A stretch of DNA of 9,358 bases from an uncultured Bacilli bacterium (GTDB lineage Bacteria; Bacillota_I; Bacilli_A; RFN20; CAG-631): assembly GCA_934215405.1 (NCBI GenBank), contig CAKPZU010000085.1, positions 1 through 9,358 on the forward strand, in the 5' to 3' direction. The notes under the pieces are model-generated. The model was not told the DNA's origin. It saw nothing but the letters and a program-made list of their open reading frames with translations, and did no database searches. Made by a program: the position numbers and the translations under genes. The stretch's first letter is position 1. Each line of letters starts with the position of its first letter. This document shows, one piece after another, positions 1 through 7,259 of this stretch.

Positions 1-890
1 TGCCCCATAGAATTCCATAGATTTTTATTAGTCATTTCTCTAAACCCCATAAAACCCCATAGAATTCTGGAGACCCACTTTTGTTCGTTATCACTTAAAT
101 TACTTTTTTCTTCGACTAAAACATAGTTGTTATAAGAATAATTATCTTCCTTTAAAACTGTTTCACTCCAAAACTTCATAGCTTCCTCATAAAACATATT
201 TTGATTTTCTTCAACAGAAAAATCCTTGTTAGGATATATAACATGTGAAAGCGTTAAAGTCATTTTAGGCTTTAGATTTTTAAATATTTTTCTTTGCTTA
301 TAGGTTTGTGCACAAATTACTATAGGCTTTTTATACATAGCTGGATATTTAAAAGCAGCCTTATTCATTTTTCTAATCTTATTATAATAAGGCCACAAAG
401 TGCCCTCAGGATAAACTGCTATAATAGCATTTTCATTTAGTCTTTGCTTCATAGCATTTTGAAAAGCTTTAAATGTTTTTATATTACTTGGAAGCGGTAA
501 GCAACCAAGCATCATTACAAGTTTTCCTATAAATGGAATATTTACAGCATCAGGATGTGATATTACATAAACACGACGTGGAACGCCAATAAATATATGT
601 GATAAAAAAGCATCATAATAATGAGTATGGTTACTATATAAGAAAAAGCTTTGCTTTTTTAATTCTTTTTTCACTTGCTTTTTATTTTTTACCTTACTTA
701 CTAAAACTATTCTTGAATAAATATATAAAATAGGAAATGCAATCAAATAATATAAAATAAAACTAATTATTCTATAAAATATATTTTTATTTATGTACTT
801 AAAATCATCCTTTAAAGGCTTATTATTAACGCCAAGACTACCAAAATCATCTTGCTCATCTACATGATAATAAAATGTTTTTCTAGCCAT
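1..890 (-). CDS. PlsC-type 1-acylglycerol-phosphate acyltransferase (C-terminus off the window)
   Basis: An open frame runs from an ATG at 890 to the left edge with no stop, so about 296 N-terminal residues are visible and the C-terminus is missing. Translating it gives a hydrophobic segment at about residues 38-60. The acyltransferase motif HX4D follows (NHTHYYD, His88 and Asp93), then YPEGT (Glu162-Gly-Thr164). These are the first and third signature blocks of the LPLAT/PlsC family, which moves an acyl chain onto lysophosphatidic acid at the inner membrane face to make phosphatidic acid. The start lies one base after the stop of the upstream glycosyltransferase gene, so the two are almost certainly co-transcribed and probably translationally coupled. 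The charged region after residue 200 is longer than in a minimal PlsC and has no recognised domain. Family assignment is firm; the acceptor substrate is inferred. Confidence 0.85.
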   Translation of the reverse strand, partial: MARKTFYYHVDEQDDFGSLGVNNKPLKDDFKYINKNIFYRIISFILYYLIAFPILYIYSRIVLVSKVKNKKQVKKELKKQSFFLYSNHTHYYDAFLSHIFIGVPRRVYVISHPDAVNIPFIGKLVMMLGCLPLPSNIKTFKAFQNAMKQRLNENAIIAVYPEGTLWPYYNKIRKMNKAAFKYPAMYKKPIVICAQTYKQRKIFKNLKPKMTLTLSHVIYPNKDFSVEENQNMFYEEAMKFWSETVLKEDNYSYNNYVLVEEKSNLSDNEQKWVSRILWGFMGFREMTNKNLWNSMG

Positions 891-891
891 T

Positions 892-2067
892 TTAAATAAG
901 TTCCTTTTCTTTTAGTTCTTTTATAATAATATCAGCAATTTGTGATGAACCATTTTGCTTTTTATTAACATTTTTCTTAATATTTTTTCTTAATTGAGCT
1001 AAAAATTCTGGATGTTCATACATAAAGATTACTTGCCTTGAAAGATGTGATAATTTATAGCATGTTACACCACATTTTAATTCTTCAGTAAATAGCTTAG
1101 CTGTTCCTTTTTCAATACAATGAGCATAATAATCAACAATTACTGGCGTTCCCATAAATAATGAATCTAAAACTGCATTTGGCCCTGATTTTGTAATAAA
1201 TATATCACTAGCTCCATAATATTCGTAAGCAAATGGCGTAAATTTCAGATTAACAAATGTTATATTTTTAGGCATTTTTGCGCGTCTTTTTTCATAATAA
1301 GCATACATTTTTTCATTTTTACCAGCTAAAAATATAATTGTAATTGGAAATTTTATTTTTCTAATTAATTGATTACATACACTTTTAGCCTTACCAGCTG
1401 CATAAGCGCCATCTGCTATCATAACAGTAAACTTATCAAGTGGTAGATTATATTTTTTTCTATAATCTTCCTTACTTCCAGTAGATGAAGCAACCTCATC
1501 TCTAGCTGTAAAGAAAACACGTTTAATTTGATCATATTTAAACTCTCTTTTTCTTATTGCTTCATTACAAGCTTCAATATTGTTATTTATAAATAAATCT
1601 GATCTATTATCCCACCATACATGAACATTATTATCAGGATTATAAGTAATAACAGTTAAATTAGGAAGATATTTCTTTTTTAATTCTAAGGCTGTAAAGG
1701 TAATGAAGTAATGTGTTGATATAATAACATCTGGATTATACTTTAGCATTGCTTGCATTGTAGCATCTGTATATTTCTTAAAAAGTGTTCTATGGACAAG
1801 CCTCATAAAGTGTTGCTTGCCTACTAATTCTAAGAACCAAAAAATACTAACTCCAAATATTTTATTTTTATTTGTTTCTTTAGTACAATTAGATAAAAAT
1901 TTTTCAAAGCCTTCAGTATCTTTATCTCCTTCATCCATAATATAAGATTCTATAATTTCAATTTCATCAGCATATTTTGCCTTTAAGCCACTAGCAATTG
2001 CTTGCATTGACATTATATGCCCCATTCCTGATTCTATATATGTTAACAAAACTCTAGGTTTATTCAT
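892..2067 (-). CDS. MGDG-synthase/UgtP-like glycosyltransferase (GT28)
   Basis: A 391-residue protein, the usual size for the UgtP (YpfP)/MGDG synthase family. The N-terminal half has the glycine loop SGMGH (residues 13-17), and DVIISTHYF (113-121) and WWDNRSDLFI (151-160) are typical of the MGDG_synth domain. The C-terminal half has the nucleotide-sugar block TKSGPNAVLDSLFMGTPVIV (about 292-311), the GT28 donor-binding region. Such enzymes move glucose or galactose from a UDP-sugar to diacylglycerol on the cytoplasmic membrane face, giving glycolipids used as bulk lipid or as lipoteichoic acid anchor. The adjoining PlsC gene, which would supply the phosphatidic acid precursor, fits that role. 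The ATG at 2067 follows a GGAGAG ribosome binding site at a normal distance. The sugar and the number of sugars added cannot be read from sequence; MurG is a more distant relative and less likely. Confidence 0.85.
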   Translation of the reverse strand: MNKPRVLLTYIESGMGHIMSMQAIASGLKAKYADEIEIIESYIMDEGDKDTEGFEKFLSNCTKETNKNKIFGVSIFWFLELVGKQHFMRLVHRTLFKKYTDATMQAMLKYNPDVIISTHYFITFTALELKKKYLPNLTVITYNPDNNVHVWWDNRSDLFINNNIEACNEAIRKREFKYDQIKRVFFTARDEVASSTGSKEDYRKKYNLPLDKFTVMIADGAYAAGKAKSVCNQLIRKIKFPITIIFLAGKNEKMYAYYEKRRAKMPKNITFVNLKFTPFAYEYYGASDIFITKSGPNAVLDSLFMGTPVIVDYYAHCIEKGTAKLFTEELKCGVTCYKLSHLSRQVIFMYEHPEFLAQLRKNIKKNVNKKQNGSSQIADIIIKELKEKELI

Positions 2068-2099
2068 AAATTATCTCTCCGTTTATCACTTCATTTACT

Positions 2100-2128
2100 A
2101 TTATAAACGATTTTTTTTATAAACTAAA
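2100..2128 (-). promoter_or_regulatory. Putative promoter for the glycosyltransferase-acyltransferase pair
   Basis: On the minus strand a perfect TATAAT (2100-2105) lies about 33 bases before the start codon at 2067. The -35 region is poor: TTAGTT with an 18-base spacer is the best match. The octamer GTTTATAA occurs twice in this stretch, once overlapping the -10. Confidence 0.45.
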
Positions 2129-2149
2129 GAAAAAGCCACTATAAAGTGA
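2126..2149 (-). terminator. Weak intrinsic terminator after the ATPase gene
   Basis: Just past the ATPase stop, the minus-strand transcript can form CACT/AGTG around a four-base loop (2137-2148), extended by a U-G pair, followed by TTTTTCTTT. The stem is short, so some read-through into the lipid genes is possible. Confidence 0.4.
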
Positions 2150-2157
2150 TTAAATTG

Positions 2158-3471
2158 CTATTTTAGCAACCATGAAATTAAATTAATTACTTTTATCCCA
2201 TCAAAAACATCTTCAGTTTCATCTAAAGATAGTATTATTTTTTCATAATTATCTTTAATTTTCTTAAGTGGATCTAATTCTCTTTTTCTTGTGTCTTCAT
2301 TACTTAATGATTCAGTTACTTGGAAATATATTTTTTCTTTTGGGCTATTTGCAATAAAATCTATTTCTTTATTATCAATTTTTCCAATTGCTACATCATA
2401 GCCTCTTCTTAAAAGCTCAAAATATACTATATTTTCTAAAATGTGTCCTCTATCTCTATCTCTTAATCCTAGTAAATAATTTCTAATTCCTATATCAGCT
2501 ATATAATATTTACCTAATGTTTTTAAATATTCTTTACCTTTGAGATCAAATCTTTTTATTTCATAAAACATAAAGGTTTCAACGATGGCATTTATATAAC
2601 TATCTACTGTATGTGAACTAGGAGCTTTTTTATTTCTTTTTTCGTTTAATAGTCCAACACTAGATAACGTATTTCCAATAGTTGAAGAAGAAACATTTGA
2701 TCCGATATTATCAGCTAAAAATAATATTATTTTTTTTAATAATAATGCGTCAGATACTGTTTTTTCATCTTTTCTTTTTTTTATTTCTAAAATATCTCTA
2801 GTTATTATAGTGCTATATATTCCTTCAAGTAGCATAAACGCTTTTTCCTGTTCTAAACCAACATCTATTATTCCTGGCATTCCGCCAAATCTTAAATATG
2901 CCTCAAATGCTTCTTTTAATGAATAGCTATCACCATTTGCAGCAATTACTTCTTGCCTTATTCCACCAAATGCACTATTAATTTCTTTAATTTTAAAATT
3001 ATGGAAATATAAAAATTCCTTAAAAGATAAAGGATACATTTTTATTTCAACACATCTTCCTGCTAAATATGTTGAATACTCACTTGACAATAAATATGCA
3101 TTTGAGCCAGTAACATAAATATCTGTATTAAATTCCACTCTTAAAGCATTAATAGCATTTTCCCATCCAGTAATTCTTTGTATTTCGTCAAAAAATAAAT
3201 ACATTATTTTATTAGGAATAATTCTTTCTTTAACATAATTATACACATCCTTATAAGACATCAGTGAAAAATCCATTCTTTCAAAGTGCATTTCTATAAT
3301 TTGATTTTTATCTTTACCTTCTTCAAGAAGATGATTAATCATTAACTGCAAAAGCTTTGATTTTCCACTTCTTCTTATTCCTGTAACAACTTTAATTACT
3401 TCTTTATCTTGAAATGCAATAAGCTTATTTAAATATGTATCTCTATTTTTAAGATTTTCATTATTTATCAT
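2158..3471 (-). CDS. AAA-family ATPase with C-terminal DUF4143 domain
   Basis: A 437-residue protein of the common AAA_14 + DUF4143 architecture. Walker A is GIRRSGKS (about residues 31-38), Walker B is YLFFDEIQ (91-98, Asp95/Glu96), and a sensor-1-like VTGSNAYLLS follows at about 120-129. The C-terminal part has ENIVYFELLRRGYDV (about 346), EIDFI (about 369) and YFQV (about 382), the restriction-endonuclease-like pattern of DUF4143 in which the usual catalytic Lys is replaced by Gln. Nuclease activity is therefore doubtful. The physiological role of these ATPases is unsettled; they are abundant and lineage-specific in gut bacteria. I start the gene at the ATG at 3471 because GGAG (3480-3483) sits 8 bases before it; a GTG at 3480 is in frame but overlaps that ribosome binding site. 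It is a single-gene unit with its own promoter. Confidence 0.88.
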   Translation of the reverse strand: MINNENLKNRDTYLNKLIAFQDKEVIKVVTGIRRSGKSKLLQLMINHLLEEGKDKNQIIEMHFERMDFSLMSYKDVYNYVKERIIPNKIMYLFFDEIQRITGWENAINALRVEFNTDIYVTGSNAYLLSSEYSTYLAGRCVEIKMYPLSFKEFLYFHNFKIKEINSAFGGIRQEVIAANGDSYSLKEAFEAYLRFGGMPGIIDVGLEQEKAFMLLEGIYSTIITRDILEIKKRKDEKTVSDALLLKKIILFLADNIGSNVSSSTIGNTLSSVGLLNEKRNKKAPSSHTVDSYINAIVETFMFYEIKRFDLKGKEYLKTLGKYYIADIGIRNYLLGLRDRDRGHILENIVYFELLRRGYDVAIGKIDNKEIDFIANSPKEKIYFQVTESLSNEDTRKRELDPLKKIKDNYEKIILSLDETEDVFDGIKVINLISWLLK

Positions 3472-3499
3472 ACAAGTCACTCCAATTTATTCTATATTT

Positions 3500-3528
3500 A
3501 GTATACTACAAAGAATATTAATATACAA
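3500..3528 (-). promoter_or_regulatory. Sigma-A-type promoter of the ATPase gene
   Basis: On the minus strand, TTGTAT (3523-3528) and TATACT (3500-3505) are separated by exactly 17 bases and lie about 30 bases before the ATG at 3471. A TGCAAAAA palindrome abuts the -35 on its upstream side. Confidence 0.7.
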
Positions 3529-3530
3529 TA

Positions 3531-3598
3531 TTTTTGCACTTAAATGCAAAAACTTTTATGAATTATTACTTTTTACACTTAAATGCAAAAATTTTTGC
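3531..3598. promoter_or_regulatory. Operator-like repeats upstream of the ATPase promoter
   Basis: The 16-mer CACTTAAATGCAAAAA occurs twice on the plus strand, at 3537-3552 and 3576-3591, 39 bases apart. Each copy is part of an inverted repeat. The first has arms TTTTTGCA (3531-3538) and TGCAAAAA (3545-3552) around six bases. The second gives the perfect palindrome GCAAAAATTTTTGC (3585-3598). The position immediately upstream of the -35 box suggests binding sites for a regulator, which is not identified. Confidence 0.55.
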
Positions 3599-3607
3599 TT
3601 TTTAATC

Positions 3608-3647
3608 AAAAAAAATGTGAAAGGCCTTTATTAATAGATCTTTCACA
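3608..3647 (-). terminator. Rho-independent terminator of the multi-OB lipoprotein gene
   Basis: A perfect 8-bp stem, TGTGAAAG (3616-3623) against CTTTCACA (3640-3647), is followed on the minus strand by eight T residues (3608-3615). It starts about 34 bases after the lipoprotein stop codon and separates it from the ATPase promoter. Confidence 0.85.
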
Positions 3648-3680
3648 ATCATTTTTATTAATACAAATTAAAATCTCTTA

Positions 3681-5897
3681 TTAGTTACTTTTTATGTAAA
3701 GGCTATTAGCAACTTTTGTACCATCAGCTAAATAAACAGCTAATATACAACCAACTTGTTTTTTACCATTGAAGTTAACTAAAGCCATTTCACAAGTGAA
3801 TTCTTTACCTTCTTCAATAATCCTTGTTAGCCATTCATATTGACTAGGATTACTTGTATATAGTCTTAGGCTATTTCCTTCATTATCAACTAAATTAATA
3901 TTTGAATATTTACCCTTTGGATCATTGTATATTGAATACGAAGCTTTAATTTTATATACTTGTTCAGTATTTTTGTAATTCTTTTCAAGAGCAATCAATT
4001 CTTTTAATGTTGAATCTTTAAATGAAGCTGTTGAATATTCATGTTTTCCAAAGAAATTAACATCAACCGTAGCATCTAAAATACATGATTGTCCTGTTTT
4101 TTCACCAATTATATTTGTCCTTGTTCCAGTTAAAATTACTTCATTCCCTAAAGTTAACTTAGCTAATTCTTCGCTAGTTGTTTTTACAACAATTGCTCCA
4201 GTCTCATCAACTAAATAGAAACCTTGTTGATTTACAAGAGATGAAGCAACAATACCTCTTACAGTAACTTTTGTTTCCATATCTGCTTCATATGCTTTCT
4301 TTACAGTTAAAGCATCTATAGTACTAGCATCAGTATTTGTAATTTCAATTGTTTTACTATAAGTATATTGCTCATATTTTCCAGTAATAGTAACAACAGC
4401 AGTTCCAGAATCCTTTGTATGCATAATTAAATCTTCATTTTCTTTTTCAAAATAAACAACATTTTCATTGCTTGAAGTGTATGATAAAGTTGCATTTTCA
4501 AAGTCTAATAAAGTTGAAGATATTGTTGTATTTAATTTAAGTTTTGGATCGCCTGTATAATTTGTTAAGAATTGATTATAGCCATAATAATCAACTACAA
4601 ATTTAGCTGTTGAACTTAAATCAAATTGATAATTATTATCTTTTACTTGAATAGGTAGAATTCTCCAGAAACATCCAGATACTGTTGATTTAGCATTTAT
4701 TACAGATAAATATACTTCACATACCTTGCCATCAAATTCATCAAGCCATGTAAAATCATTACCATTACATTGTGTATAAGTATATGTTCCTGTTTTATTA
4801 TCTAAATCATTAATATAGTAGTTTATAAAACCATCCCCTGGTTTTTTATTTACCACTGCATTAACCTTATAAATTGTTGTTGTAATATTATTAGTGATTG
4901 GAGTTTCCATAATTTCCTTTATAGTTGACTCTTTAACCCATGATTTATCAAAATCCTTTGTTTCTTTGTCATTAGATTTTAAAATACAATTAGTTAATTG
5001 AACACAACCAGTATATCCAAAAGTATTAGCATATGGTGCTTCATTTACTGCAATAAAGTTAACTCTTTCTCCAAGAATAGTAATTGAATTACCAACACTC
5101 AATTTAGAAGCTATTTGTGCATCATATACATAAATTGAATTTGTATTATCAGCAAGATAGAAACCATTTGGAATAATTCCAGTAGAATAAGTAATTGCAG
5201 CTACTACACCACTTACTTTTACCTTACTAGTTTCTTCTACTTTACGGCATTCATCGATTGTTTTACTTACATAATCACTTTCATCAACTTGCTTATGCTT
5301 AACTTCAATAATCCAACCTGATTTTACTTGTGGCGTTCCATTAAATACGTTTAATAACGCATATAATACAACTTCATCTCCAGCAACTGGTTGATCATCT
5401 AATTCATTATATCTTTTTTCACCAGTACTATCATATGTTCCATAGCAATAAATTGATCCTGTTTCATCTTCTATAGTCATTTCACCATAATTAGGATTTG
5501 TTACTTTCTTAACAGTACCTTTAATATAATATCTTGTGTTTAAATCATTGTTTTCGCATAATTTTAATGCTTCTGCAATTGTAATGTATTTTATAGTTTC
5601 ACTTGATGAATTATCTTCACTTGATGAACTATTTTCAATACTAGAGCTACTTTCTTCACTAAAAGAGCTATCCTCGGTGCTAGAACTGCTTTCATCTTTT
5701 GATGAGCTTTCTTCTCTATTTGAACTACTTGTTTCGTTTGATGAAGATTCACTTTCACTTGAACTTGTGTGTTCACTTGATGAGCTTTCATTTTGTGAAA
5801 CATCACTATTACTAACTGATGACTGATTATTACAGCTTAAAATACTAACAGATAAAAATAAAACTAATAAAGATTTAAAATTGTTTTTTCTTTTCAT
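3681..5897 (-). CDS. Serine-rich, multi-OB-fold surface lipoprotein
   Basis: A 738-residue predicted lipoprotein. A basic start (MKRKNNFK), a hydrophobic core and a lipobox ILSC (residues 19-22) predict lipidation at Cys22. Residues 24-101 are a Ser/Glu/Asp/Asn-rich linker built of SSS runs, a likely wall-spanning stalk. The rest shows five OB-fold-like modules, each with a strand like V-x-G-V and a turn like IxDxTGxIxxY: about 103-200, 207-305, 316-418, 525-610 and 625-730. A BIG2/Ig-like domain lies between modules 3 and 4 (about 430-520, SYTSSNENVV and GTAVVTITG). No nuclease, protease or glycosidase motif is visible. In related lipoproteins such OB modules accompany extracellular nucleases, so nucleic-acid or sugar binding is only a guess. 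The ATG at 5897 follows GGAGG with a 7-base spacer. The gene has its own promoter and terminator. Confidence 0.85.
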   Translation of the reverse strand: MKRKNNFKSLLVLFLSVSILSCNNQSSVSNSDVSQNESSSSEHTSSSESESSSNETSSSNREESSSKDESSSSTEDSSFSEESSSSIENSSSSEDNSSSETIKYITIAEALKLCENNDLNTRYYIKGTVKKVTNPNYGEMTIEDETGSIYCYGTYDSTGEKRYNELDDQPVAGDEVVLYALLNVFNGTPQVKSGWIIEVKHKQVDESDYVSKTIDECRKVEETSKVKVSGVVAAITYSTGIIPNGFYLADNTNSIYVYDAQIASKLSVGNSITILGERVNFIAVNEAPYANTFGYTGCVQLTNCILKSNDKETKDFDKSWVKESTIKEIMETPITNNITTTIYKVNAVVNKKPGDGFINYYINDLDNKTGTYTYTQCNGNDFTWLDEFDGKVCEVYLSVINAKSTVSGCFWRILPIQVKDNNYQFDLSSTAKFVVDYYGYNQFLTNYTGDPKLKLNTTISSTLLDFENATLSYTSSNENVVYFEKENEDLIMHTKDSGTAVVTITGKYEQYTYSKTIEITNTDASTIDALTVKKAYEADMETKVTVRGIVASSLVNQQGFYLVDETGAIVVKTTSEELAKLTLGNEVILTGTRTNIIGEKTGQSCILDATVDVNFFGKHEYSTASFKDSTLKELIALEKNYKNTEQVYKIKASYSIYNDPKGKYSNINLVDNEGNSLRLYTSNPSQYEWLTRIIEEGKEFTCEMALVNFNGKKQVGCILAVYLADGTKVANSLYIKSN

Positions 5898-5923
5898 TAA
5901 TTAGCCTCCATTAAAATAACTTT

Positions 5924-5951
5924 ATATTACTCTTTTATTTTTCTTAATCAA
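5924..5951 (-). promoter_or_regulatory. Promoter of the multi-OB lipoprotein gene
   Basis: On the minus strand, TTGATT (5946-5951) and TAATAT (5924-5929) are separated by 16 bases. They lie a short distance upstream of the GGAGG ribosome binding site. Confidence 0.5.
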
Positions 5952-6026
5952 ATGTTAAGCGGTTTCATTTTTTATAATCTACATTTTACTAATGAATTGT
6001 ATTAAACTTATATCAATTTAACTTTT

Positions 6027-6060
6027 AAAAAAGCCGACATCATAAATTGACATCGGCTTT
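6027..6060 (-). terminator. Rho-independent terminator of the PH-like gene
   Basis: The arms at 6030-6042 and 6048-6060 form a 13-bp stem around a 5-base loop (6043-6047) and are followed by a run of T residues on the minus strand (6027-6032). Two positions pair as U-G on the minus-strand RNA but would be A-C mismatches on the plus strand, which supports minus-strand function. Confidence 0.85.
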
Positions 6061-6068
6061 GCTTTAGA

Positions 6069-6434
6069 CTATTTAAACATGTAGAAAAAGAAGAAAGGGC
6101 CAGTATATGAGTTATATGCTTTCATATCATCAACTTCAACAACTGAATTAATTCTTTCAATTAATAGCTTCCCTTGTTCTGATTTCCAACATTTTCTTGG
6201 AGAGCAAAAAACTAAACTATCATTTCCAACTTTACATTGTAACCATAAATTTCCACTACCAATTCCAAATTCAGCTTTTGTAAATGAATCAAAAGGAATT
6301 TTAACTAAAGTGTTTTCATCCTTTTTTGCAGTACAAATCATTTCTTTTTCTGTTATTTCAACATTATATTCTGTCCATAATTTCCCTGGTAAAACATTAT
6401 TTTCTTCGCCTAAAACTAAAGTAAACTTATCCAT
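6069..6434 (-). CDS. Small PH-domain-like protein, function unknown
   Basis: A 121-residue protein with no signal peptide. The strand pattern VEITEKEMICTA, then TLVKIPFDSFTKAEFG, then NLWLQCKVGNDSLVFCS, ending in a helix (EQGKLLIERINSVV, about residues 86-99), is what bacterial PH-like or GRAM-like domains look like. These domains often act as small cytosolic or membrane-associated binding modules. The last residues (GPFFFFYMFK) are an unusual aromatic tail that could touch the membrane. I do not recognise a named family and give no function. The ATG at 6434 has AAAGGAG six bases upstream. The gene stands alone between a consensus promoter and a strong terminator, so it is a real monocistronic gene. 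Confidence 0.8.
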   Translation of the reverse strand: MDKFTLVLGEENNVLPGKLWTEYNVEITEKEMICTAKKDENTLVKIPFDSFTKAEFGIGSGNLWLQCKVGNDSLVFCSPRKCWKSEQGKLLIERINSVVEVDDMKAYNSYTGPFFFFYMFK

Positions 6435-6460
6435 AAAATTCTCCTTTAAAATCAGTTTTA

Positions 6461-6490
6461 ATTATACTCTTTCTAACAATTAAATTTCAA
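6461..6490 (-). promoter_or_regulatory. Promoter of the PH-like gene
   Basis: On the minus strand, TTGAAA (6485-6490) and a perfect TATAAT (6461-6466) are separated by 18 bases. The start codon at 6434 is 27 bases downstream of the -10 box. Confidence 0.7.
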
Positions 6491-6505
6491 TAAAATCATT
6501 TTGAA

Positions 6506-7259
6506 CTATATATTTTTTACATTAAAGCAATACTTACCTTTACCATGGTTTTTAACTGAAGTAATAATTTTTAAATCTAATAATATTTTAAGAAATTTTG
6601 AAACTTTAGATGGTGAGATATTTAATAATGGCATTACTTCAGTTCTGCCAAAATAATTATTTTGTGATAAGCCATTATATAAATTTATAATTTTTTTCTT
6701 CATTTTTGTTGATATGTTTAAAGAGTTAATATCTACTTTTTCATCTCCAATGTTCACTTTTTCATCTCAAATGTCTACTTTTTTGTTCCAATTTATATGT
6801 AAATATCTATTCTTCAATTCATTTTTTTTCATTCAATATTAAGTTTCTTAAAAACATTTCTAAATATTCAGTTGTTTCAAATATTCCTTTTTCAATGTTT
6901 ATATAATTTGCACGAACTAATGCATTTCTAAAATACCACGCATTATTAGCAAATATGTCATTTTTTACATCATATCCAAATTTTCTTAGATATTTTATTA
7001 AAAATACTACTGTAGCGATTGTGTTTTCTTTACAAAACACACGAATTTGTCAAAAATTAAAGACAAGCCTTACAAAATGCACAATAAAATCATCTATCAA
7101 ATTTTTCTCAATAGTAAAATTATATTATAAAGTTTCTTTTAATAAAGTTGCACCACTATATATTACTGTATCTTCATTTAAAACCTATTCTTTTTTAGAA
7201 ATATTGTAATTTCTTATTTTACTAGTACACAAAAAATCTTTATAAAATAAATCTTTATA
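6506..7259 (-). pseudogene. Decayed Fic-family AMP-transferase gene
   Basis: Read through its lesions, this is one Fic protein. SKIRNYNISKKE is followed by TAG (7185-7187, where the family usually has Trp), then VLNEDTVIYSGATLLKETL, then TAA (7125-7127). A TGA at 7050-7052 sits at the expected Trp before the motif, and QIRVFCKENTI stands where HPFxxGNxR belongs. The rest of the core (FLIKYLRKFGYDV, WYFRNALVRANY, TEYLEMFLRNLILNEK) is well preserved. A run of eight A residues (6822-6829) shifts the frame; removing one restores NELKNRYLHINWNKKVDI. A further TGA (6767-6769) falls in a short VDIxDEK repeat. A winged-helix-like C-terminal domain (TEVMPLLNISPSKVSKFLKIL) closes the gene at TAG 6506. 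Fic proteins modify targets with AMP; here the catalytic His has become Arg, so it is dead. The 5' end is uncertain. Confidence 0.85.
6737..6778 (-). repeat. 21-bp tandem repeat encoding a VDIGDEK-type heptad
   Basis: Two adjacent 21-base units, 6758-6778 and 6737-6757, match at 18 of 21 positions and encode VDI(stop)DEK and VNIGDEK. A diverged third unit, VDINSLN, follows. They link the Fic core to the winged-helix domain of the pseudogene. A G-to-T change turned the Gly codon GGA into TGA in the first unit. Confidence 0.75.

Noticed and set aside
3531..3598. CRISPR array
   Set aside because: Only two short repeats, each part of an inverted repeat, next to a promoter and with no cas genes; operator sites fit better.
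5591..5806. Second minus-strand frame inside the lipoprotein stalk
   Set aside because: An alternative reading of the same repetitive DNA, giving a Lys/Gln/Val-rich string without a start signal.
5536..5826. Plus-strand open frame rich in Leu/Glu/Ser opposite the lipoprotein stalk
   Set aside because: It is the mirror of the low-complexity serine-coding tract, with no ribosome binding site and no protein-like variety; the opposite-strand lipoprotein explains the openness.
6506..6757. A stand-alone small winged-helix protein
   Set aside because: Its frame joins the Fic core once one A is removed from the eight-A tract, and it begins inside the heptad repeat without a ribosome binding site.
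6955..7209. Plus-strand open frame of 84 codons
   Set aside because: It is antisense to the Fic remnant, where AT-rich decayed sequence easily leaves open frames, and it has no ribosome binding site.
6506..7259. TGA read as tryptophan (alternative code)
   Set aside because: One TGA does fall at an expected Trp, but intact genes use TGG throughout, another TGA sits at an expected Gly, and TAG, TAA and a frameshift also break the gene.
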